This document shows, one piece after another, positions 1-9,334 of a DNA stretch of 54,562 nt. Position 1 is the stretch's first letter. Each line of letters opens with the position of its first letter. The position numbers were made by a program, and so were the translations under genes. The notes under the pieces were generated by a model. The model was not told the origin of the DNA and ran no database searches. It saw only the letters and a program-made list of their open reading frames with translations. The DNA is taken from NCBI GenBank assembly GCA_027717595.1, contig JALLOF010000008.1, positions 1 to 54,562 of the forward strand. Reading direction: 5' to 3'. Source of the DNA: Nitrospinae bacterium AH_259_B05_G02_I21 (GTDB lineage Bacteria > JADFOP01).

Positions 1-108
1 GTCCAGGGACGCCTCGAGGCGCCCCTGGACGGTGTCCTGGCCGGGCTGGACCTGCCAGCCGGCGTAGCTGGTCCCGTCATACTCCAAAACGAGCCGGATC
101 GTCCGCAT
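1..108 (-). CDS. truA: tRNA pseudouridine synthase A, N-terminal fragment (cut by window edge)
   Basis: The 36 visible codons begin MRTIRLVLEYDGTSYAGWQ, the standard N-terminus of TruA, which makes pseudouridine at positions 38-40 of the tRNA anticodon arm. The catalytic Asp motif (GRTDxGVH in the family) would lie beyond the window edge, so activity cannot be judged. The ATG lies 6 nt after the uvrA stop codon on the same strand, so the two genes are probably co-transcribed with uvrA first. Confidence 0.9.
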   Translation of the reverse strand, partial: MRTIRLVLEYDGTSYAGWQVQPGQDTVQGRLEASLD

Positions 109-114
109 GCTGGC

Positions 115-2955
<2,841 letters not shown>

Positions 2956-3058
2956 AAACGGGCTCCTTTCTTCGAACGACCTTAATCCTTCATACTACCA
3001 CACGAAGCGGCGACTCGGACAGGCCGTACCACGTCCCACGGGGCCGAAGCCTTTCGCC

Positions 3059-3087
3059 TTGACCCTCTCTAGGGGCGCCGATATACT
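3059..3087 (+). promoter_or_regulatory. Putative sigma-70 promoter for the parA-like gene
   Basis: TTGACC (3059-3064), a 17-nt spacer and TATACT (3082-3087) closely match the sigma-70 consensus. The predicted start site, near 3094, gives a leader of about 70 nt before the parA-like ATG. This is a sequence match only. Confidence 0.55.
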
Positions 3088-3162
3088 GGGTCCGCTTCGG
3101 ATTCGCCATCAAGGAACTATCTCCTCAGTGTCCCGGCCTTCGCCAACTCAGGCCGTGGGCCC

Positions 3163-3942
3163 ATGACCACACGCCCCATGCGAAAGATAGCCTTTCAAAA
3201 CCTCAAGGGTGGCACGGGCAAAACGACCTCCGCCGTGACCCTCGCGAGCCTCCTCAGCGCCCGAGGCTACAAGGTCCTGCTGGTGGACATGGACGCCCAG
3301 GGCAACGTCAAGGAGCACTTCGGAATCACCCACCCTTACACGATGTTCGACCTTCTGGTCGAGGAGGTGCCCGTCGATTCGTGCCTGGTCGCCGCCCGAG
3401 ACGGACTGCACTGCCTGATAAGCGACGCCACACTGGCGGCCTGCGAATCCATCCTGATGAGCCGCCCCCGGCGGGAAGAGGCCCTGAGCCGCGCTCTCGA
3501 AGGCCTCGACGGCTACGACTTCGTCCTGGTGGACTGCCCCCCGTCGCTGTCAATGCTGAACCAAAACGCCCTGGTCTTCGCCGACGAGCTCATCATCCCC
3601 GTCAGCATGGACTTTCTGGCGCTCCTGGGCGCGAACCAGGTCATGGAACATCTGGAGCTCATCGAGCGGTACTTCGACAAGACCATCCGGCTAGTGGGGG
3701 TGCTGCCGACCTTCTACGACCGAAGGACCCGCATCAGCAAGGAGATCGTCGAGGCCCTCCAGGAGCGCTACGGCGAGCGCGTCTGGCCGCCCATCCGGAT
3801 AGACACGAAGATTCCCCAGGCCCCAAGCGCCCGAAAGACGATCGACACGTTCAAGCGTACAAGCCGCGGGACGCAGGACTACGAGGCGATCTGCGATGTG
3901 CTTCTCGGGACAGCCCGGCCCGCCGCCGAGACGCCCGCATAG
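3163..3942 (+). CDS. ParA/Soj-family ATPase, without an adjacent ParB
   Basis: Deviant Walker A ATPase of the ParA/MinD class, 259 aa. Visible motifs are KGGTGKTT (residues 15-22), the Walker A' VDMDAQGN (41-48) and Walker B VLVDCPPS with D124. Members position DNA or protein cargo by ATP-dependent dimerisation on the nucleoid or membrane. No ParB gene or parS-like array is next to it, so it is an orphan. The downstream partner is a one-TM coiled-coil protein, and the likely cargo is unknown. A second in-frame ATG at 3178 (MRKIAFQN) is an equally good start; neither has a strong Shine-Dalgarno sequence. No C-terminal amphipathic MinD-like helix is evident. Assignment to the superfamily is secure, the biological role is not. 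Confidence 0.85.
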   Translation: MTTRPMRKIAFQNLKGGTGKTTSAVTLASLLSARGYKVLLVDMDAQGNVKEHFGITHPYTMFDLLVEEVPVDSCLVAARDGLHCLISDATLAACESILMSRPRREEALSRALEGLDGYDFVLVDCPPSLSMLNQNALVFADELIIPVSMDFLALLGANQVMEHLELIERYFDKTIRLVGVLPTFYDRRTRISKEIVEALQERYGERVWPPIRIDTKIPQAPSARKTIDTFKRTSRGTQDYEAICDVLLGTARPAAETPA

Positions 3943-3972
3943 AGTCGCAGCAGGGTTCGGAAAGGAACAGGC

Positions 3973-4515
3973 ATGAGCAAAGAAGAGAAACCTGAAAAAT
4001 CACCGCCGAAGAAGAAACCATCCTCGAAGGCCACCGCCAAGGAATCTCCTCCGAAAGCCCCTGAGCCCGCCTCAGGCGGACCGCCCCCCCCTGCCGCCCC
4101 AGCCGCTCCCAGGAAGGAGGACGTCATGCTCAAGCCACTGAGGGAAGGTGCGGGCAACTTCGTCGCGATGATGGCCCTCGCCGTGGCGCTCGGAAGCCTC
4201 GTGCTCTCCGCCTTCTTCGCCTACGCGAAGGGGCGCCCGGCGGACAGCGCCGCGCAGATCGCAGAGGTCCAGGTCTCCACGGGCAAACAGATAGGCACCC
4301 TGGCTGCGCGGGTCGCCGGCCTCGAAGCGTCGGTCAATGAGCTCCAGGCGATGCGCGGCCGCGGCGCGGCGGTCAACACCCTCGACCTGAAAAAGGCCCT
4401 CGTCTCTCTGCGCGAGGTGGGCAGACACACCTCGGGAGCAACGAGCAAGAAGGTCGAGCAGGTGGAGGGGGCGCTCAAGGCCCTCATCAATGAGCTCGAA
4501 GCCAAAGGGCAATAG
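3973..4515 (+). CDS. Single-pass membrane protein with Lys/Pro/Ala-rich N-terminus and coiled coil
   Basis: I do not recognise a named family. The 180-aa protein starts with about 50 residues of Lys/Pro/Ala/Ser-rich low complexity. One hydrophobic segment follows at about residues 64-84 (MMALAVALGSLVLSAFFAYA), then a roughly 90-residue part with heptad-like Leu/Ala/Val spacing and no prolines, consistent with a coiled coil. The basic N-terminus suggests an N-in topology with the coil outside. It starts 30 nt after the ParA-like stop, with AGGAAAGGAAC-type purines just upstream of the ATG, so it is likely co-transcribed. A basic disordered tail facing the cytoplasm could contact the ParA ATPase or DNA; that is inference. 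Confidence 0.7.
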   Translation: MSKEEKPEKSPPKKKPSSKATAKESPPKAPEPASGGPPPPAAPAAPRKEDVMLKPLREGAGNFVAMMALAVALGSLVLSAFFAYAKGRPADSAAQIAEVQVSTGKQIGTLAARVAGLEASVNELQAMRGRGAAVNTLDLKKALVSLREVGRHTSGATSKKVEQVEGALKALINELEAKGQ

Positions 4516-5242
4516 GCCTTCTGGCGGCGGCGGGACGAACCCCACGGCCGCCATCGTCACGGTCGGAAACGAGCTGCTGAGCGGGGAGACCGAGAACACC
4601 AACGCCTCGTGGCTCGCCCGGGAATTGCTCGACTGCGGGATCGCCCCGAAGCTCATCCTCACCCTTCCCGACGAGGTCGCCGCCATCGCACGGGGTCTCC
4701 GCGACGCCGCGGCCTCCCACTCCCACGTCTTCGTCACGGGCGGGGTGGGCCCAACGCCCGATGACGTTACCCGCGAGGCGGTCGCCGAAGCGCTTGAGGT
4801 GCCGCTGGCCGATCACCCCACCATGCCGGGCCTCCTGCGCCGACTATACGGAGAGAAGTTCACCGACCGGGTGCTGGTCATGGCCCGCCTTCCTGAAGGC
4901 GCGGAGCTATTGACCGACGACGGGACGCTCTTCCCCGGCTTTAGGATAAAGAACCTCTACGTCTTTCCCGGCCTGCCCGACCTCATGCGGGCGAACTTCG
5001 CCCTCGTGAAACCGACCCTCCAGGGCGCGCCGTTCCACTCCAAAAGCTTAACGACCTCCCTCGATGAGTCCCTCTACGCCGAGCTTTTGGCCGAGGCAAT
5101 GGCGGCCTTTCCCCAGGTCCTCTTCGGCTCCTACCCCCACCTCGAGGACGGCCGCTTCACGGCGACCGTCATGCTGCGCTCCCGCGACGCCGACGCGCTG
5201 GAAGAGGCCTGGGGCTGGCTCAACGAGAGATGGCCGGGGTAG
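4490..5242 (+). CDS. CinA N-terminal-like / molybdopterin-binding (MoCF) domain protein
   Basis: The 250-aa protein carries the MoCF_biosynth fold seen in CinA, MoaB and MogA. AAIVTVGNELLSGE and NTN occur near residues 20-40, and TGGVGPTPDDVTREA near residue 84. Full-length CinA (about 410 aa) has a C-terminal nicotinamide-nucleotide amidase domain that is missing here, so this is a stand-alone N-terminal-type protein. The family includes ADP-ribose pyrophosphatase (COG1058) activity. The ATG lies inside the last 26 nt of the preceding gene, which suggests coupling to the ParA-like operon. The region after the domain (residues 170-250) resembles the KOW-like part of CinA. Exact reaction unknown. 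Confidence 0.8.
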   Translation: MSSKPKGNRPSGGGGTNPTAAIVTVGNELLSGETENTNASWLARELLDCGIAPKLILTLPDEVAAIARGLRDAAASHSHVFVTGGVGPTPDDVTREAVAEALEVPLADHPTMPGLLRRLYGEKFTDRVLVMARLPEGAELLTDDGTLFPGFRIKNLYVFPGLPDLMRANFALVKPTLQGAPFHSKSLTTSLDESLYAELLAEAMAAFPQVLFGSYPHLEDGRFTATVMLRSRDADALEEAWGWLNERWPG

Positions 5243-5341
5243 GGTGGTTAGAGTGGGGTCGCCATTTTTCGGGAAAGTCTGCCACGAAGCTCAGGTCTTG
5301 AGGAACGACTTCAAACGATGCTTTAATAAAGATCTTTAACT

Positions 5342-5421
5342 GACTGGCTCATCGACCAGATCGTCTACCGCCTCTACGGGTTAACGGGGGAAAGATTAGG
5401 ATTGTGAAAGGTATCAACTGA
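5342..5421 (+). pseudogene. Remnant copy 1 of an Eco57I-type methylase C-terminal tail, frameshifted
   Basis: Reading from 5342 gives DWLIDQIVYRLYGLTGE, which matches the conserved C-terminal tail of type IIG/Eco57I-family N6-adenine restriction-methylases (consensus like LVYxLYGLTEEEIxIVEG). A 1-nt deletion relative to the copy at 7367-7435 then shifts the frame. The continuation IRIVKGIN is read in the next frame and ends in TGA at 5419-5421, overlapping the helicase ATG by one base (TGATG). No body of a methylase precedes it: an in-frame stop occurs at 5327-5329. The segment therefore looks like a decayed tail left at the edge of an inserted cassette, perhaps retained for translational coupling. 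The family match is from memory of the consensus. Confidence 0.6.
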
Positions 5422-7337
5422 TGGCTTGGGATGAAGGATTAGAGGGGGGAGCTTATCGCATAGCAGCTATCAACCATAGCCCACTTTGTGTGCTAGCCGG
5501 ACCAGGGACGGGAAAGACTTTTGCTCTCATACGTAGGGTGGCACGACTGCTTGAAAGTGGTTCTTCTCCGAAACGTTTGCTTGTCGTAACGTTTACGAGA
5601 ACGGCGGCTCATGACCTTGTCTCTCAATTAGAAGCTTTGAATAGCCCAGGATGCGAGGAAGTGCGAGCATCTACTCTCCATCGATTCTGTTTCAGTGCAT
5701 TAGGAAGGCGACAAGTGCTACAAATAACAGGACGCGTTCCTAGAATGCTCCTAATGTTCGAAGTTGATTTCCTCCTAAAAGATTTACCGCAACATTTCGG
5801 AGGAAAAAGGCATAGGGAACAACGCCTTAAAGCCTTCGAATCCGCATGGGCACGTCTTCAAACTGATGATCCAGGGTGGCCTGAGGACACCATTGACCAG
5901 GATTTTCAACGAGAGCTATTTGCGTGGCTCCAGTTCCACAGGGCGATGCTTGTGGGAGAGTTAGTCCCAGCGACCCTTTCCTATCTGCGAAATAACCCCC
6001 ATTGCCAAGAACGTGTAGCTTTCGATCATGTTCTCGTAGACGAATACCAGGATCTTAATAGAGCCGACCAAGAAATCATAAAGATACTTGCTGAAAATGG
6101 GGAGCTTACAGTTGTTGGTGATGACGATCAATCAATCTACAGTTTGAGATTTGCCAACCCAGAAGGCATCATAGACTTTCCAAAACGCCATCCTGGAACT
6201 CACAATGAACCACTCGATGAATGTCGGAGGAGTCCTATTATAATTGTAGAAATGGCCAATGTTTTAATATCGAATAATAACAGACCAGATCCTAACCGGC
6301 GTATCCAACCTCATGCGGCTGCTACTCCAGGAGAGGTCTTTTCTGTGCAATGGCGGACCTTGGAAGAAGAAGCCGAAGGTCTTACGAAAATTATTCACCA
6401 TTTGATCCAAGAACAAGATGTACATCCCGGATGTATATTAGTGCTTGCTCCTCGTCGAGTAATTGGATATGCAATACGCGATGGCCTTATGGCCGAGGGA
6501 ATTAATGCACATAGTTTCTTTCCAGAAGAAGCGTTAGATTCTAAGAGCTCTCAAGAGCGCTTTACCCTACTTACACTCCATACAGATCATGCTGATCGTG
6601 CTGCTCTTAGATGCTGGTTAGGATTCAACAGTCCCTCTTTGAGAATGGGGGCTTACTCAAAGTTACGACAATTCTGCGAACAGAATGATCTTGACCTTTG
6701 GAATGTTTTAGAAGATTTGGATTCTGAGAAGTTGAAAATTACAAGAACAAGTGCCCTTGTGGATCGTTATAGAGAACTTAAGCTAGAGCTTGGTAAACTT
6801 CAAGGACTCGGACTAAGAGAAATAATTGATCATCTATTTCCTGAGGATGATTCTGAGACCAAGGTTATTAGAGAATTAGCTTTAGACGTAGAAGCTAATT
6901 GTAACGACGAGAAAGAACTTCGAGAGGAACTCCGAATCCGAATAACCCAACCCGAGCTACCAACTGAGGGTGATTTCGTTAGAATCATGAGTCTTCACAA
7001 AGCGAAAGGATTGACAGCAGATGCAGTATTAGTAGCCGGATGTGTTGAGGGTTTTGTTCCCTACATAGACGAGAGGTTGTCGTCACAAGAACAACATAAA
7101 ATGTTAGAGGAACACAGACGATTATTTTATGTAGCTATAACAAGAACGACGCACTACCTTATTCTCTCGTCATTTACGGAAATGGAAGTAGCCAGTGCTT
7201 ATAGAATGGGGGCAAAAATTCATAATCCTCGTCGAGGAAGAGGTAGTACTATTGCAACACGATTTCTTCAGGAATTAGGACCAACTGCCCACGAGCCGAT
7301 CAAGGGGGACGACCTCTTGAGGGCTTTCGCCGTATGA
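5421..7337 (+). CDS. Compact UvrD/PcrA-type superfamily 1 DNA helicase
   Basis: A 638-aa SF1A helicase. Motif I is AGPGTGKT (residues 26-33), Ia VVTFTRTAAHDL (55-66), II DEYQD (207-211) and III GDDDQSIYSLR (233-243). Late motifs include MSLHKAKGL and EEHRRLFYVAITRT. It is shorter than housekeeping UvrD/PcrA (over 700 aa). The usual N-terminal Q motif (LNxxQ) is replaced by a GGAYRIAAINHSPL segment. Base composition is clearly more AT-rich than both flanks, pointing to acquisition. It is preceded by a decayed methylase tail (TGATG overlap) and its stop overlaps the next mini-ORF by ATGA. UvrD-like helicases partner diverse nucleases in phage defence (for example GajB in Gabija), but no nuclease is present here. 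A defence role is inference. Confidence 0.92.
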   Translation: MAWDEGLEGGAYRIAAINHSPLCVLAGPGTGKTFALIRRVARLLESGSSPKRLLVVTFTRTAAHDLVSQLEALNSPGCEEVRASTLHRFCFSALGRRQVLQITGRVPRMLLMFEVDFLLKDLPQHFGGKRHREQRLKAFESAWARLQTDDPGWPEDTIDQDFQRELFAWLQFHRAMLVGELVPATLSYLRNNPHCQERVAFDHVLVDEYQDLNRADQEIIKILAENGELTVVGDDDQSIYSLRFANPEGIIDFPKRHPGTHNEPLDECRRSPIIIVEMANVLISNNNRPDPNRRIQPHAAATPGEVFSVQWRTLEEEAEGLTKIIHHLIQEQDVHPGCILVLAPRRVIGYAIRDGLMAEGINAHSFFPEEALDSKSSQERFTLLTLHTDHADRAALRCWLGFNSPSLRMGAYSKLRQFCEQNDLDLWNVLEDLDSEKLKITRTSALVDRYRELKLELGKLQGLGLREIIDHLFPEDDSETKVIRELALDVEANCNDEKELREELRIRITQPELPTEGDFVRIMSLHKAKGLTADAVLVAGCVEGFVPYIDERLSSQEQHKMLEEHRRLFYVAITRTTHYLILSSFTEMEVASAYRMGAKIHNPRRGRGSTIATRFLQELGPTAHEPIKGDDLLRAFAV

Positions 7338-7450
7338 ATACCTCCTTTAACTCCGGCTCAAACGAGTTACTCATTGACCAGATCCTCTATCGCCTTTACG
7401 GCTCGACGGGGGAAGGGATTAGGATTGTTGAAGGAGTGGCTTTAAGGTGA
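7334..7450 (+). CDS. 38-aa mini-ORF resembling an Eco57I-type methylase tail (copy 2), coupled on both sides
   Basis: The ATG overlaps the helicase stop (ATGA) and the TGA overlaps the GTG of the alarmone synthetase gene (GTGA), so ribosomes could pass through all three. The peptide contains LLIDQILYRLYG and GIRIVEG, the same conserved tail that ends Eco57I-family restriction-methylases, and an intact version of the frameshifted copy before the helicase. The two DNA copies match at roughly 54 of 65 aligned positions by eye. There is no SD of its own beyond the helicase end. It may be a functional small protein, a translational linker or a relic; the intact frame and exact overlaps favour translation. 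Confidence 0.6.
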   Translation: MNTSFNSGSNELLIDQILYRLYGSTGEGIRIVEGVALR

Positions 7451-8706
7451 AAATTCCGAAAAAAGTCCGAACTAAGTATGAGAGTCTACTACCTCCCCTT
7501 AATCGTGCCAAGGAAGACATAGAACGTTTGATAAGGCATAGTCTTCGCGATCTTGGGGATCCTCACCTGATACGACACAGATTGGTCGAGGCGCGAGTCA
7601 AAGAACTTGGTGAATTATGGGCAAAGGCTAGAAGTAAAGGGTGGAAATCTGATGAAGTCTTAAATAAAGCGAAAGATCTAATCGGGGTACGCATAGTATG
7701 TGCCAATTTAGAGGACATACCAAGAGCAAGAGACCTAGTTTTGCAGAACCCTCGTTTCACGCTAATCAACGGTTCAGATGAGGATTTTATTCGATCCCCG
7801 AAAGATGACGGATACAGAGGATTTCATTTCAACGTTGACTATGAATCCATATATGAAAATAAGGCTATATCAATCCAATGCGAAGTTCAGATTCGGTCGA
7901 TGCTACAAGATAGTTGGGCAACGATGGCGCATAGAGATATTTACAAAGAAGGTGAAGATTTACCCGAAGACCTAACGAAACTCACTAGAAGACTATCTGA
8001 CTTATTAGCTGTTGCTGACGGTATTGCTCAGGACATCCGCGAACAGGTTTCTAAACCAAGAAAGGTAACAAAAAGACCCGCTGGAGTAGCAATAAGCGAG
8101 AATGGACTTGCCTTTGTCTATTTTCGAGCATTTAAAGAACTTCCTCCAGATTACTTGATCAAGTTCGTTATGAAGAAGTGTGTTGAATTGAATGTGAACA
8201 GATTAGATAGCTTTGAGAGAGAGTTGCTGAAAAAAGGGAATCGCAAGATTTTAGAGCAAGCGTATGAAGAAAAGGTTACATGGGAAATGAATGAGGATCA
8301 GTTTTTCGAGGCGATTCCATACATTGTAGCTAAGGGAATTGACTTTGCGAAGAAAGTAGTGAGAAAGGAAGCAAAGCGTGAATGGGATGAGATTGAGGCC
8401 TTTTATCGATCTGAGCTTATAAGTCAACTTCCTGAAACATTCGAGGAGTTCCTCTCTAACCTGAACGACTCTGGATGGATTGAAATGATCGGGGATGTTT
8501 TCGATTCAATAGACTATTGTATCATCTGTGCAACAAAAACAGTTAACCCATACATGTTTACAAATGGTGCCTTAGAACATTATGAGATAAAAGAAAATTG
8601 GGATGAAACTTATTCCGAATTGTATGGGGCGGTCTGTAATTCCGGGGCTGATGCGAGTGAGGGGAGTCTGTGCAACTACTGCGAACATGTAGCTAGTAAA
8701 GATTAA
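7447..8706 (+). CDS. RelA/SpoT-type nucleotide pyrophosphokinase (small alarmone synthetase-like) with C-terminal Cys pairs
   Basis: The first 200 residues form a RelA/SpoT synthetase domain. KDLIGVR contains D77 and R82, GYRGFH the guanine-stacking Tyr123 and H127, and EVQIRS the catalytic-type E146. W157 and H162 follow in the usual positions. No HD hydrolase domain is present, so it should make (p)ppGpp or, like toxSAS enzymes, transfer pyrophosphate to another target such as tRNA. Residues 210-419 are not recognised. They are charged and helical-looking and end with C358/C361 and C409/C412, a likely zinc site. The GTG start overlaps the mini-ORF stop (GTGA). Composition is AT-rich like the helicase. 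The synthetase assignment is strong; substrate and role are open. Confidence 0.88.
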   Translation: MKIPKKVRTKYESLLPPLNRAKEDIERLIRHSLRDLGDPHLIRHRLVEARVKELGELWAKARSKGWKSDEVLNKAKDLIGVRIVCANLEDIPRARDLVLQNPRFTLINGSDEDFIRSPKDDGYRGFHFNVDYESIYENKAISIQCEVQIRSMLQDSWATMAHRDIYKEGEDLPEDLTKLTRRLSDLLAVADGIAQDIREQVSKPRKVTKRPAGVAISENGLAFVYFRAFKELPPDYLIKFVMKKCVELNVNRLDSFERELLKKGNRKILEQAYEEKVTWEMNEDQFFEAIPYIVAKGIDFAKKVVRKEAKREWDEIEAFYRSELISQLPETFEEFLSNLNDSGWIEMIGDVFDSIDYCIICATKTVNPYMFTNGALEHYEIKENWDETYSELYGAVCNSGADASEGSLCNYCEHVASKD

Positions 8707-8816
8707 ATGCCAACAGTTCTTTAGCTGTATGGGTTACCAGCTTCCCGGACGGGCCTATATCACGATGAAAGATTGAATAGGTTCCCGCTCAACTGAGTAA
8801 CATATTTCGTTGAAAT

Positions 8817-9009
8817 CCGCCTGAGGCGGACTGTCCGTGGTTTTGTTGCGGACAGGGATAAACCCTGTCCCTACATTTAAAGGTCAAAGGCGGGAGCCCC
8901 GGTCCTCGTTCGTTTTCTTTTGCCTGTGTAGGGACAGCCTTTATGGCTGTCCGGCCTTTTGCGGACAGGGACAATCCGCCTGAGGCCCGCCTAAGGCGGG
9001 TCCCTACAT
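8817..9009. repeat. Cluster of short palindromic repeats, one nested inside another
   Basis: Visible units are CCGCCTGAGGCGG (near-palindrome, 8817-8829); GGACAGGG-5 nt-CCCTGTCC (8850-8870); GGACAGCC-5 nt-GGCTGTCC (8932-8952); and CCCGCCT-A-AGGCGGG (8986-9000). Two copies share the frame GCGGACAGGGA...TCCCTACATTT (8849-8877 and 8961-9010). The second copy has its loop replaced by a segment carrying CCGCCTGAGG and the CCCGCCTAAGGCGGG palindrome, as if one element inserted into another. These look like REP/MITE-type dispersed intergenic elements; genome copy number cannot be seen here. Confidence 0.75.
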
Positions 9010-9241
9010 TTCTATGCCCATAAGCCATGAAAATTCTATCACTTACAAGAATTAGACACCCCCTTCCCGCCGGTCCAGCTTCCGAAATTGCGTTAGTTTC
9101 GATAATCAACGCTAAATCAACGGGTTATGGCGATTAGGGGCTCTTGGACAGAGTTAGACACTCTACGCTTCCCTCCGAGGTCCGGTTTTCCGGTAACTCC
9201 CATAATATCAACTTGTAACGCAAGGTTAGACGCTTCCGCAA

Positions 9242-9298
9242 AAGTGTCAAATGTGTCTAAAAGTGTCTAAATCTGTCTAATCTGTCTAATGTGTCAAA
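9242..9298. repeat. Degenerate tandem array, 9-10 nt unit (TGTGTCTAAA), about six copies
   Basis: Successive units read AGTGTCAAA, TGTGTCTAAA, AGTGTCTAAA, TCTGTCTAA, TCTGTCTAA and TGTGTCAAA. The TGTC core is invariant, and the unit sits just beyond the stop of the TMTC-like gene. Reverse-complement copies (TTAGACA) occur singly at 9052, 9154 and, altered, at 9226. The unit is too short and too irregular for a CRISPR. Function unknown. Confidence 0.7.
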
Positions 9299-9334
9299 GG
9301 GCGGCCAGCGGGAAGAGGAGAAGTAGAAAGCGGG

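Larger units (their letters stand above)
8707..9334. other. 628-nt intergenic stretch, repeat-rich, no credible gene
   Basis: This gap closes the AT-rich cassette. It contains GGACAGGG-type hairpins and REP-like palindromes (8817-9009), a TGTCTAA tandem array (9242-9298), and isolated TTAGACAC copies near 9052 and 9154 that carry the complement of the array unit. Reading frames across it, including a 106-codon minus-strand frame, follow the palindromes and have no recognisable motif. No tRNA, terminator with a U-tract or transposase is visible. Confidence 0.7.

Noticed and set aside
5421-7337. Gabija-like system
   Set aside because: The UvrD-type helicase is present but no OLD-family nuclease gene (GajA) adjoins it.
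8789-9109. 106-codon minus-strand frame in the repeat gap
   Set aside because: It reads straight through palindromic elements; the apparent frame follows repeat composition.
9242-9298. Possible CRISPR array
   Set aside because: Units are 9-10 nt with no spacers and no cas genes nearby.
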